From JBEKHT01 sp050012135 (lineage in GTDB: Bacteria; Chloroflexota; Anaerolineae; Anaerolineales; RBG-16-64-43): 12,265 bases of DNA. Position 1 is the first letter of the stretch. Each line of letters starts with the position of its first letter. A model generated the notes under the pieces. That model did no database searches and was not told the origin of the DNA. It saw only the letters and a list, made by a program, of their open reading frames with translations. Shown here one piece after another: positions 1-6,892 of the stretch. The stretch lies in assembly GCA_050012135.1 (NCBI GenBank), contig JBEKHT010000061.1, positions 1-12,265 on the forward strand, in the 5' to 3' direction. The position numbers were made by a program, and so were the translations under genes.

Positions 1-675
1 GGGCCGGAACGTTTTGGGAGTGAGAGGCGAAGTCCACGCCAGCCCCTCGGGATGCACCCGCATGGCCAGCTCGTATTCCTCACGCCATTCTCCGCCTTGA
101 CGCGCCGAGGGCCCCTCCAAGCCGCGCCCGGCAGGGGTCTCTTCTCTTGGCTGGGGGTATCCGCGGGGCCGGGTCCATAGGGCTCTCCGCGTTATCTCGC
201 CAAACCCCAGCGAGAGATACAGGTCCAGAGCAGGGGAATTGTCCGTCTTCACTTGCAGCACGGCCCGCTCGCCGGCGAGCGCACGGATCTCGGCCAAGGC
301 CAAGAGCGTCAGGGCTCGGGCGATTCCCTTGCGACGGCTGGCTGGATGCACCGCCACGTTGGCGATCGCCCAGGTCCTGGGTGACCCGCGCGAGGGGGCC
401 AAGCTCACGTTTCCCACGATTCGGCCCGCCTCGCTCCATACGAACCCATGGAACCAGTCCATTTCCTCGGTGGATCCGAGCCGCCGATACACTTGCCAGC
501 CGAAGGAACCTGAGGAGGCGAGGGTTCGGGCCCTCCTCAACAAGGCCAGACCGGTGGAATCCAGCGAGCCGTGGAAGCATAACTCGATCAGGTCGGCGAT
601 GCCCGCCATATCCTTGGGGAACTCAGCCGGACGTGGGCCGACCATCGGCCGGTGGTCAGCCAAGGGGACGGCCAT
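1..675 (-). CDS. GNAT-family N-acetyltransferase, 3' end beyond the window
   Basis: An open frame of 225 codons reads leftward from an ATG at 675-673 to the left edge with no stop, so the C-terminus is missing. The acetyl-CoA binding motif of the GNAT fold is clear: a strand (NVAVHPASRR) runs into the pyrophosphate loop RRKGIARA at about residues 114-121. It is followed by a helix and then VLQVKTDNSPALDLYLSLGFG, whose NSPALDLYLSLGF part is the typical GNAT motif B. The ATG overlaps the TGA of a short upstream frame (TGATG at 677-673), and GAGAGG lies just before it, which supports this start. The substrate cannot be predicted. GNATs of this type acetylate small molecules, antibiotics or protein amino groups. 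The long plus-strand open frames over this region are antisense shadows. The family call is sure; the exact role is unknown. Confidence 0.85.
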   Translation of the reverse strand, partial: MAVPLADHRPMVGPRPAEFPKDMAGIADLIELCFHGSLDSTGLALLRRARTLASSGSFGWQVYRRLGSTEEMDWFHGFVWSEAGRIVGNVSLAPSRGSPRTWAIANVAVHPASRRKGIARALTLLALAEIRALAGERAVLQVKTDNSPALDLYLSLGFGEITRRALWTRPRGYPQPREETPAGRGLEGPSARQGGEWREEYELAMRVHPEGLAWTSPLTPKTFRP

Positions 676-999
676 CAACCTCTCTTCGCCAGTGGCTCGA
701 GCCAGTACTCTTCATTCTTTCGCGCAGTTTCCTCATCTTCCCGGAGGGGAGCGTGTTTGTCAACCCCCTTGTGGCGCAGATCTGGATCTGGGGGAGGAGC
801 GCTGCACCGGGATGAAAAGGAACCGGACATCGATCCCCAGGATCCGTCGATCTTTGCTTCCGGTCGCTCACAGCCTTTCTGGTTCGAAGGTCGTTGCCGG
901 CCTGCGGTATGGGATGTCCCGGCAGATCTTGCAGGAGAACGCACCGTCCCTCCTCCAGGTGGTGAGTGAACTCACGCGGAGCGTCGAGCAGAGTGGGTG
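676..999 (-). pseudogene. Possible decayed coding sequence upstream of the GNAT gene
   Basis: No intact gene covers these bases, but protein-like stretches appear in different minus-strand frames, as expected after frameshifts. One frame gives ILGIDVRFLFIPV near 810-850. Another gives a charged stretch, HKGVDKHAPLREDEETARK, then EEYWLEPLAKRG, ending with the TGA at 677-675 that overlaps the GNAT start codon. That TGATG junction is the usual form of translational coupling, so a real gene probably once ended here. The first stretch is faintly like SGNH/acetyltransferase-type proteins of polysaccharide loci, but I do not trust that assignment. A third minus-strand frame stays open from the methyltransferase remnant down to 656, but it does not look like one coherent protein. 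Confidence 0.3.
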
Positions 1000-1562
1000 A
1001 CTTCCCAACCCGACCAGGGGAGGGGGTGAATCCGAATATGTCATCCCTCAATTCAAACCCGCGGAATCCGGTGGACCGCGCCAAGTTCTCCAGGGCAGGA
1101 TCGTCGTCCTCGCCCGTGAAGTCCCTGGCATCGTCGATCAGGATCCCATGACGGAGCGCCAGGGGATGGCCGAAGAAGTGGCTGAGCTCTTTTCGAACCG
1201 GTGTGTACGGCTCGCCTTTGGCGGTCACCCGCTGCAGCCGTGTCCATCCAGCCAAAATCAACAGGTCTCGTCGGTGGTGCTCAGGATCTCAGAAAGTACT
1301 TCGCCCCTGTGCCCTTCGAGCAGACTGATCCAGCTTGAAGGGTCTCGCCCCGGTACGTCTCGGTTTCAATGAACATGGGTGTTTTGAACTTCTTGGCATG
1401 CGCTCTGATGATTCGATACTTGACCGCCGCGTGTGGAGGCATTGGCTTGCCGGAAAGCGTCCAGTTTGGATAGACGCGTTCCTCCACGTGCCGGTGCCAC
1501 CCCCCCGTCCTTTTCAGGAGGTCCTTGATGCCCTTGGGAATCCAGCGCAGCAAACTCCTGGG
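1000..1562 (-). pseudogene. Broken SAM-dependent methyltransferase-like gene
   Basis: The pieces of a small class I SAM-methyltransferase-like family, frequent in surface-polysaccharide loci, are found in order but in three minus-strand frames. The N-terminal part (about 1553-1330) reads KYRIIRAHAKKF, then FIETETYRGETLQAG; intact members usually have ETGTYLGD at this glycine-rich SAM loop, so a Gly has become Glu. About 25-30 residues that normally follow are missing. The next piece (1320-1229, another frame) reads LEGHRGEVLSEIL, an in-frame TGA at 1260-1258, then FWLDGH. Near 1228 the frame changes again and continues VTAKGEPYTPV, HGILIDDARDFTG and FELRDDIFGFTP, all hallmarks of the family. 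A deletion, a nonsense codon, two frame changes and a loop substitution make this a pseudogene, not a sequencing slip. The right boundary is uncertain because the original start is not clear; a TTG at 1553 is the first candidate. Confidence 0.8.
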
Positions 1563-2088
1563 TGGGCGACAAACCCATCTCCTGGGTGAGGTTTGCCCGG
1601 GCTCCGTTCCGACCGGTATTCTACCCGATCTGCAAGTCGATCAGCCGTTCCTCTACATCCCATGCGCTGGCCGAGCAATCTGAGTTGGTTGCTTATGTTA
1701 GAAGTTGGACGAGTTCCGGAGCTCGCGCACTTGAGCCTTGGGCTGGCCATGGGTCGAGTCCAGGGAGCGGGTCACGGAAACTCTCCCCGGTTGTCCAGAG
1801 CGGATGCAATGAAAGCCCCTGGGGGCAACGGCCAGCTGGAGAACCATCGAACCGCTGCAAGGTCCTGCCTGAGTGAGGCTTGCAATCCCTCGCAGACTCG
1901 CTCAGCCTGGAGGCGGTCCCAGCCCGGAAACTCGGGCCAGCCGATGTCATGAGTTTCATCAGCCTCAGGGTTGGCAAAGGTTGGGGAGGAAATGGGCCCG
2001 GGTCCTTCCGCGGTCGGCTCTTCCGCTCTCGCCTCCTCAGCCGGAGAAGGAAGCCGAGTGAACTCATGGCCCCGTGGTGATTCCTCGA
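1563..2088. other. Gene-free stretch, possibly decayed coding sequence
   Basis: I find no gene here that I can support. Several open frames exist on both strands, as is normal at this GC content. The most protein-like stretch is on the minus strand at about 1775-1960, reading DIGWPEFPGWDRLQAERV and, later, VRWFSSWPLPPGAFIASALD before a TGA at 1774-1772. I do not recognise it. It lies upstream of the broken methyltransferase on the same strand, so it may be part of the same decaying block. The right end of the stretch is the divergent junction with the tsaE promoter. No tRNA, terminator with a U-tract, or repeat array was seen. Confidence 0.4.
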
Positions 2089-2093
2089 GTTGC

Positions 2094-2128
2094 TTGTGAC
2101 CCCCCAATGCCCGGCGTATAATCTTCTC
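2094..2128 (+). promoter_or_regulatory. Sigma70-type promoter of tsaE, probably giving a leaderless mRNA
   Basis: A perfect -10 hexamer, TATAAT, lies at 2117-2122. Exactly 17 bases upstream is TTGTGA at 2094-2099, which matches four of six -35 consensus positions. Six bases (CTTCTC) separate the -10 box from the GTG start codon of tsaE at 2129, so transcription would begin at or within a base or two of that codon. No Shine-Dalgarno sequence precedes the GTG. This is the standard layout of leaderless genes. It would drive tsaE, tsaB and rimI, which follow closely. Confidence 0.7.
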
Positions 2129-2617
2129 GTGCCCGTCCTGGACGCCGCTACCCTCGATATTCTCAGCCACAGCGCAGAGCAGAGCCAGAGGCTCGGCAGC
2201 CGCCTGGGCGAACTTCTCCGACCCGGAGACCTCGTCTGCCTGCGAGGAGATCTGGGAACCGGCAAGACCACGTTGGTCCAAGGCATCGCTCGAGGCTGGG
2301 GGGCGATCCGGCCTGCGACGAGTCCGAGCTTCGTCCTTCTCAATCAGTATCGGGACCCGGATGGCCGCGTCCTATTTCACGCCGATGGGTACCGCCTGGA
2401 AGCGGGCAGCTTCTTGGGCTTCGAGGTCGAAGAGCTTCTGCAGGAGGGAGCGTTGGTGATCGAATGGCCGGAGAGGTTCGGGTCACTACCGCAGGAGCGT
2501 CTCTGGGTCGAGTTGCGTTGGGTCGAAGATACTCGCCGAGGCCTCCGCTTCACCCCCACCGGCCGGCGCTTCGAAGACCTGATTTCCCAGTATCGCCACC
2601 TCACCTACGGCGGGTAG
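2129..2617 (+). CDS. tsaE: tRNA threonylcarbamoyladenosine biosynthesis ATPase TsaE
   Basis: TsaE is the P-loop ATPase that, with TsaB and TsaD, transfers threonylcarbamoyl to A37 of ANN-decoding tRNAs in the cytoplasm (t6A). The 162-residue product has the usual family length. The Walker A loop GDLGTGKTT is at residues 40-48 (K46), the conserved HADGYRL block is near residue 84, and the VIEWPER block is near residue 110. I chose the GTG at 2129 because the protein then begins with the normal short N-terminus before SHSAEQSQRLGSRLGELL, and because the promoter ends there. An in-frame TTG at 2090 would lie upstream of and across the -35 region and is unlikely. The stop is one base from the tsaB ATG, so the two genes are co-transcribed. 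Confident assignment. Confidence 0.95.
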   Translation: MPVLDAATLDILSHSAEQSQRLGSRLGELLRPGDLVCLRGDLGTGKTTLVQGIARGWGAIRPATSPSFVLLNQYRDPDGRVLFHADGYRLEAGSFLGFEVEELLQEGALVIEWPERFGSLPQERLWVELRWVEDTRRGLRFTPTGRRFEDLISQYRHLTYGG

Positions 2618-2618
2618 C

Positions 2619-3275
2619 ATGATCCTGGCGCTGGATACGTCCTCCGAGATGCTCAGTCTGGCGCTGCATGATGGGAAACGTCTGCTCTCGGAGTCGTCTT
2701 GGCCCGTGCGCTTGCGCCATACGGTCGAGTTGGCGCCCGCGGTCCAAGGCTTGATCGATCGGGCCGGGATCAGGGTGAGGGATCTGGAGGCGGTGGCCGT
2801 GGCGCTGGGTCCGGGCTCCTTCACAGCGCTTCGCATTGGAATCTCTTTTGCCAAGGGTCTGGCCGTAGCAAGCCAGATTGGGGTTATTGGCGTACCCACG
2901 CTGGATGTCCTCGCGCGAGCTCAGATTCCCGGCGGGGAAACTCTGGTGGCGGTGCTGGAGGCCGGGCGCCATCGCGTTGCCGCGGCCTGCTACGAATGCA
3001 TCGAGGAGAGCTGGAGAGAGTCCAAAGCGCCAGCGGTCTACACCTGGCAGACGCTGGTAAGAGCGATTCCCCGGCGCGCGAGGGTCTGTGGCGAGATCGG
3101 GGATGAGGGCCGAAGTCTCCTCGAGCACCGCCGAGACTTGAAAGTCGTCCCGGGGGCCTGGTCCCTCAGGCGGGCCGGACACCTCGCAGAACTGGCGTGG
3201 GAGAAGCTGCGGACGGGTGAAACGACGCCCGCCGGAGATCTGGCACCGCTTTACTTGAACGCAACCGAACCATGA
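2619..3275 (+). CDS. tsaB: tRNA threonylcarbamoyladenosine biosynthesis protein TsaB
   Basis: TsaB is the ASKHA-fold, non-catalytic partner of TsaD in the t6A complex, and it bridges TsaD and TsaE. The protein is 218 residues, slightly shorter than the E. coli form. It starts with the typical MILALDTSSE phosphate-1-like strand and carries the family signature GPGSFTALRIG at about residues 64-74. Most homologues have GPGSFTGLRIG, so there is one Gly-to-Ala change, which is common enough to be harmless. The C-terminal LAPLYLNATEP matches the usual ending, in which PLYLR precedes the stop. The ATG lies one base after the tsaE stop. The partner tsaD is not in the window. Confident assignment. Confidence 0.95.
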   Translation: MILALDTSSEMLSLALHDGKRLLSESSWPVRLRHTVELAPAVQGLIDRAGIRVRDLEAVAVALGPGSFTALRIGISFAKGLAVASQIGVIGVPTLDVLARAQIPGGETLVAVLEAGRHRVAAACYECIEESWRESKAPAVYTWQTLVRAIPRRARVCGEIGDEGRSLLEHRRDLKVVPGAWSLRRAGHLAELAWEKLRTGETTPAGDLAPLYLNATEP

Positions 3276-3303
3276 GACCGGGCGGCTGGGCTTGGAAGCG
3301 ATC

Positions 3304-3789
3304 ATGAAGCCAGTTCGGTCCTGGCCAGTGCGGGCCATGCGGCTCGAAGACATTCCCGCTGTGATGGAAATTGATCGCCTTTCCTTTCCGATTCCCTGGT
3401 CCGAGCGAACCTATCGATTTGAGATCACGGAGAACCCCTCCTCGCATCTCTTGGTCACCACAGCCGACTCGGAATCGATTCCCTCGGCCATTGTCGGGTT
3501 CAGCGGCTATTGGCTGGTGGTGGATGAGGCGCACATCTCGACCTTCGCTGTCCATCCCGGCTGGCGTTGCCAGGGGATCGGCCAGGCTCTCTTGCAGGAG
3601 GTGCTCCGCCAGGCCGCCTTACAAGGGGCAACCAGCGCAACTCTCGAGGTCCGCGTGAGCAACCTGGTCGCCCAGCAGTTGTACGCGAACCACGGTTTCG
3701 TTCCCGTGGGAAAGCGAGCGGGCTACTACCGAGACAACAACGAGGACGCGTTGCTCATGACCACGTATTCGCTCAAACCGGCTGCCTAG
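3304..3789 (+). CDS. rimI: RimI-type ribosomal protein alanine N-acetyltransferase
   Basis: This GNAT enzyme acetylates the N-terminal alanine of ribosomal protein S18 in characterised bacteria; some homologues act on other proteins. The 161-residue product shows the acetyl-CoA loop CQGIGQALL at about residues 89-97. It has the pair LEVRVSN (Glu115) and LYANHGF (Tyr127), which match in sequence and spacing the catalytic Glu and Tyr of E. coli RimI. The C-terminal KRAGYYRDNNEDALLM is also typical. I chose the ATG at 3304 because GGAAG at 3295-3299 sits at good Shine-Dalgarno distance; an in-frame TTG at 3292 would add four residues. The gene lies 28 bases after tsaB, and tsaE-tsaB-rimI is a widespread cluster, which supports the call over a generic GNAT. 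Confidence 0.9.
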   Translation: MKPVRSWPVRAMRLEDIPAVMEIDRLSFPIPWSERTYRFEITENPSSHLLVTTADSESIPSAIVGFSGYWLVVDEAHISTFAVHPGWRCQGIGQALLQEVLRQAALQGATSATLEVRVSNLVAQQLYANHGFVPVGKRAGYYRDNNEDALLMTTYSLKPAA

Positions 3790-3962
3790 CGAGGGGCCGG
3801 CTGGCGGGCACCCTATCGGGAAATTGCGCCTCATCACCGATCGGGGATTGGAGGGGACTGGATTGAAAAAGGCCCGCTTTTCACGCAACCTTGATCGAGT
3901 CGGTCCGGGCAGGCAGAGGGGCCAGGCCCCCCCGGGGCAAGACCCGTTGGCCGAGGAGTGAT
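3790..3962. other. Intergenic region between rimI and the epimerase gene
   Basis: These 173 bases separate the housekeeping trio from the sugar genes. I see only the Shine-Dalgarno GAGGAG at 3953-3958. A weak AT-paired inverted repeat (GAAAA at 3864-3868 and TTTTC at 3877-3881) lacks a proper GC stem, so I do not call a terminator. No convincing -35/-10 pair was found, so the epimerase may be read from upstream. Confidence 0.4.
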
Positions 3963-4982
3963 ATGAGAATCCTGATCACCGGAGGAGCCGGGTTCATCGG
4001 AACGCACTTGGCCCTGCACTTTTCTCGCCTCGGCCATGCTCTGGCGATCTACGACAATCTCTCGCGCAAAGGCTCCGCAGAAAACCTGGAGTGGCTGCAA
4101 ACCCGATCGCAGGGACTCGAATTCATCCGCGCGGATGTTCGCGATTACCCGGCCTTGGAGACCGCGGCGCGAGGACGGGACGCGATCTTCCATCTGGCGG
4201 CACAGGTAGCCGTCACTTCTTCTGTGACCTCGCCCCGCGAGGACTTTGAGATCAACGCGCTGGGGACCTTTAACGTCCTGGAGGCAGCCCGCCGCGCGGG
4301 TCGCTCGCCCATCGTGGTCTATAGTTCGACCAACAAGGTCTACGGCGCCCTGGAGTCGGCCAGGGTGGTTCAAGAGGAAACCCGCTACCGGTTCGCCGAC
4401 CTGCCGCACGGGGTGGATGAGGGATGGCCCCTCGATTTTCATTCGCCCTATGGATGTTCGAAAGGGGCCGGGGATCAATACGTTCGGGATTACGCCCGCA
4501 TCTATGGTTTGCCGACGGTGGTCTTTCGCCAATCGTGCATTTACGGGGAACGCCAGTTTGGGGTTGAGGATCAGGGCTGGCTCGCCCATTTCGTCATCTG
4601 TGTTCTGCTTGGAAAGCCGATTACGATCTACGGGGACGGCCGACAAGTCCGCGATGTCTTGCACATCGATGACTTGGTGAGAGCCTTTGAGCGGGCGGTC
4701 GAGCGCATCGATCAAGTTCGAGGCGAGATTTTCAACTTGGGCGGGGGGCCAGCCAACACGCTCTCCGTCTGGAGCGAAACCGGCCCCTTGCTCAACCGCC
4801 TCGCCGGACGGCCGGTCGACGTTCGCTGGGGAGACTGGCGTCCGGGGGATCAGAAGGTGTACGTCAGCGACGTGCGCAAGGCGTGGCGTTTGCTGGGCTG
4901 GAAACCCACGGTGCCGCCAGAGGAAGGGCTGGGCCGACTCTGGGAATGGGCCCGTGCCAACCAAGGGCTGCTCCAGGGCTGA
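3963..4982 (+). CDS. NAD-dependent sugar epimerase, CDP-paratose 2-epimerase type
   Basis: This is an extended short-chain dehydrogenase that binds NAD at GGAGFIG (residues 7-13). It has the active-site pieces SSTNKVYG (about 121-128) and YGCSK (Tyr163, Lys167). The phrases SSTNKVYG, DLPHGVDEGWPLDFHSPYG and FRQSCIYGERQFG are those of CDP-paratose 2-epimerase (RfbE/Tyv), which makes CDP-tyvelose, rather than of UDP-glucose 4-epimerase. The product is 339 residues, normal for the family. I chose the ATG at 3963 because GAGGAG at 3953-3958 precedes it; the upstream in-frame extension lacks family sequence. The other enzymes for CDP-paratose (CDP-glucose 4,6-dehydratase, 3-dehydrase, paratose synthase) are not in the window. 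The true substrate may therefore be another NDP-hexose, or those genes lie elsewhere. Confidence 0.85.
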   Translation: MRILITGGAGFIGTHLALHFSRLGHALAIYDNLSRKGSAENLEWLQTRSQGLEFIRADVRDYPALETAARGRDAIFHLAAQVAVTSSVTSPREDFEINALGTFNVLEAARRAGRSPIVVYSSTNKVYGALESARVVQEETRYRFADLPHGVDEGWPLDFHSPYGCSKGAGDQYVRDYARIYGLPTVVFRQSCIYGERQFGVEDQGWLAHFVICVLLGKPITIYGDGRQVRDVLHIDDLVRAFERAVERIDQVRGEIFNLGGGPANTLSVWSETGPLLNRLAGRPVDVRWGDWRPGDQKVYVSDVRKAWRLLGWKPTVPPEEGLGRLWEWARANQGLLQG

Positions 4983-5014
4983 AAGTAGGCGTTGCGCGAC
5001 CAGGAGGGAAGCCG

Positions 5015-5635
5015 GTGAAGGCCGAAGAGCAACTCGAAGAACTAGCGCGGGAAATCTCGGTCTGCGAGCGGTGTCGCCTTCATGCCTCACGAAAGCACGC
5101 CGTCCCGGGGGAAGGGCCGGCGAACGCGGACATCATGTTCATCGGCGAGGGACCCGGATTCCATGAGAACGAACAGGGCCGGCCCTTCGTGGGGGCGGCA
5201 GGGAAGTTTCTTGAGGAGCTCTTGGCCTCGATCGGTTACCAGCGCGACCGGGTTTTCATTTGCAATGTGGTCAAGTGCCGGCCGCCCGGGAATCGGGATC
5301 CCCTGCCGGACGAAATCGAGGCTTGCCGTGCCTACCTGGACCGTCAAATTGCGGCGATCCACCCCAAGATCATCGTCACGCTGGGGAGATACTCGATGGC
5401 TCGCTTCTTTGGAGATGCGAAGATCAGCGCGATCCATGGGAAGGCGCAGCTGACGGACGGCCGGCTTCTGGTGGCGATGTTTCATCCCGCGGCCGCCCTG
5501 CACCAGCCCAGTCTGAAACGGACCGTGGAAGAGGATTTCCATACCCTTCCGGATTTGATCAAGCGTGCTTCCCAGATGGCCCGGGCCGAGCCCGTCTCTC
5601 CTCCTGAGAAGCCGAAGCAGCTTTCCCTTCTCTAG
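5015..5635 (+). CDS. Family 4 uracil-DNA glycosylase with a 4Fe-4S cluster
   Basis: The enzyme removes uracil from DNA, the first step of base-excision repair after cytosine deamination. The 206-residue protein has the family 4 motif GEGPG at residues 44-48, followed by NEQGRPFVGAAG, and the second catalytic motif HPAAALHQP starting at His157. Four cysteines are placed as in the iron-sulfur cluster of this family: Cys17 and Cys20 (CERC), Cys88 (NVVKCRPPGNRDP) and Cys104 (IEAC). I chose the GTG at 5015 because a perfect AGGAGG (5002-5007) sits seven bases upstream; the longer open frame from 4883 would overlap the epimerase gene. It starts 32 bases after the epimerase stop and is probably co-transcribed with it. 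A repair gene is an unexpected neighbour for sugar-nucleotide genes. Confidence 0.95.
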   Translation: MKAEEQLEELAREISVCERCRLHASRKHAVPGEGPANADIMFIGEGPGFHENEQGRPFVGAAGKFLEELLASIGYQRDRVFICNVVKCRPPGNRDPLPDEIEACRAYLDRQIAAIHPKIIVTLGRYSMARFFGDAKISAIHGKAQLTDGRLLVAMFHPAAALHQPSLKRTVEEDFHTLPDLIKRASQMARAEPVSPPEKPKQLSLL

Positions 5636-5800
5636 TCCAGGACGATGTGGGCGTTTGGGCTCCGCGTTTTCCCAACCCCGTCCGAAGCTTGACCGAGGGC
5701 CATCGGTCTGCAAGCACGAACCTGTCGTTGCGTCCCCCCCGGCCCGTTTCGTTGAGGGGTTTCCCGAGCGCGACCTGTGGAATCGTCCCAGGAGGCATCG
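5636..5800. other. Intergenic region between the glycosylase gene and gmd
   Basis: These 165 bases hold the strong Shine-Dalgarno AGGAGG (5790-5795) of gmd. A TTGACC at 5689-5694 could be a -35 box, but no acceptable -10 box follows at 16-18 bases, so I do not call a promoter. There is no hairpin with a U-tract. Confidence 0.4.
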
Positions 5801-6817
5801 ATGGAAAAGCCGAAAGCCCTGATCACCGGCATCACCGGCCAAGACGGTTCTTACCTCGCCGAGTTCCTCCTGAGCAAGGGGTATGAAGTGCACGGATTGA
5901 TCCGGCGGGCAAGCACCTTCAACACCGGCCGAATCGATCATCTCTACCAGGACCCGCATATCAACGGGGTGCACCTCTTCTTGCATTATGGGGATCTCTC
6001 CGACTCAACCAATCTTGTCAAGATGCTCTATCGGCTGCAGCCGGATGAGATCTACAACCTGGCTGCGCAGAGTCATGTAAAGGTCAGCTTCGAAATGCCG
6101 GAGTACACCGGGGATATCACGGCGCTGGGATCCGTGCGGTTGCTGGAGGCCATTCGCGAGACGGGAATCCGATGCCGGTACTACCAAGCCTCCAGTAGCG
6201 AGATGTATGGAAAGGCTCGCGAGATCCCCCAGAATGAGCTCACCCCCTTTTATCCCCGGAGCCCGTATGCGTGTGCGAAGGTCTACTCTTACTGGACCAC
6301 GGTCAATTACCGCGAAGCCTACAAGATCTTCGCCTGTAATGGGATCCTTTTCAATCACGAGAGCCCCCGGCGCGGCGAGACTTTTGTGACGCGGAAGATC
6401 ACGCGGGCACTGGCACGCATTGAAGCCGGGGTTCAGGACAAGCTATTCCTCGGCAATCTCGAGGCCCGCCGCGACTGGGGCTATGCCCCGGAGTATGTGG
6501 AGGCGATGTGGCGGATGCTTCAGGCGCCAGAGGCGGACGACTACGTCATCGCCACCGGGGAAAACCACTCCGTGCGCGATTTTGTGGAGGAGGCTTTCGG
6601 ATATGCGGGAATGGATTGGCAAAAACACGTAGAGGTCGATCTCCGCTACTTCCGCCCGACCGAGGTGGACGCACTCCTGGGGGATGCTGAAAAGGCCCAC
6701 TCCAAATTGGGGTGGAGAGCGAAGGTGAGCTTCCGCGAGCTAGTGCGCCTGATGGTGGACGCGGACCGCGATTCCGTCCACAAGCAAATCGAGGGGGGAA
6801 AAGCCGCTGTTCATTAG
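5801..6817 (+). CDS. gmd: GDP-mannose 4,6-dehydratase
   Basis: Gmd converts GDP-D-mannose to GDP-4-keto-6-deoxymannose in the cytoplasm. This is the branch point for GDP-L-fucose, GDP-D-rhamnose, GDP-perosamine and related sugars. The 338-residue protein shows the NADP-binding loop GITGQDGSYL near the N-terminus, the active-site segment SSSEMYGK (Ser133, Glu134) and YACAK (Tyr156, Lys160). It also has the strongly conserved LFNHESPRRGETFVTRKI and the C-terminal YFRPTEVDALLGD. I chose the ATG at 5801 because AGGAGG lies five bases upstream; an in-frame GTG at 5777 would precede that site. The fucose-synthase-type gene of the same pathway follows at 9113, separated by one membrane-protein gene. 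Confident assignment. Confidence 0.97.
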   Translation: MEKPKALITGITGQDGSYLAEFLLSKGYEVHGLIRRASTFNTGRIDHLYQDPHINGVHLFLHYGDLSDSTNLVKMLYRLQPDEIYNLAAQSHVKVSFEMPEYTGDITALGSVRLLEAIRETGIRCRYYQASSSEMYGKAREIPQNELTPFYPRSPYACAKVYSYWTTVNYREAYKIFACNGILFNHESPRRGETFVTRKITRALARIEAGVQDKLFLGNLEARRDWGYAPEYVEAMWRMLQAPEADDYVIATGENHSVRDFVEEAFGYAGMDWQKHVEVDLRYFRPTEVDALLGDAEKAHSKLGWRAKVSFRELVRLMVDADRDSVHKQIEGGKAAVH

Positions 6818-6892
6818 GCGCGGCCAAGCCGGACGGAGCCGGGGGTCGTAAGGGTCCGGCGACTTGCGCGTCTGTGTGCCTACCAGGGTCCC
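6818..6892. other. Short intergenic region with a weak hairpin
   Basis: An exact 7-base inverted repeat (GCCGGAC at 6828-6834, GTCCGGC at 6854-6860) with a 19-base loop lies just after the gmd stop. There is no U-tract, so it is unlikely to be an intrinsic terminator, but it could shield the gmd message end. A weak AGGG (6885-6888) precedes the next start codon. Confidence 0.3.

Noticed and set aside
147..1000. Long plus-strand open frames (147-815 and 239-1000)
   Set aside because: They lie antisense to the GNAT gene, whose minus-strand translation shows a clear acetyl-CoA motif. Their own translations show no family sequence.
656..1261. A 201-codon minus-strand frame as an intact gene
   Set aside because: Only its first third matches the methyltransferase family, and that part lacks the N-terminal half, which is in other frames upstream. 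The rest is incoherent, so it is read as part of a pseudogene.
1693..2343. Minus-strand frames of up to 216 codons (1693-2343 and 1772-2281)
   Set aside because: Their upstream halves are antisense to tsaE and its promoter, and no domain is recognisable. Only a short segment near 1775-1960 looks protein-like, and it is noted as unassigned.
3864..3881. Possible terminator after rimI
   Set aside because: The inverted repeat pairs only A and T on the outside, has a poor core, and is not followed by a clean GC stem and U-tract.
3834..5090. A 418-codon minus-strand frame
   Set aside because: It is antisense to the epimerase gene, which has full family motifs and a ribosome-binding site. Long antisense frames are expected at this GC content.
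5689..5717. Possible promoter upstream of gmd (TTGACC)
   Set aside because: No -10-like hexamer is found at 16-18 bases downstream.
5087..5986. A 299-codon minus-strand frame
   Set aside because: It is antisense to the uracil-DNA glycosylase and the start of gmd, both certain genes, and has no recognisable domain.
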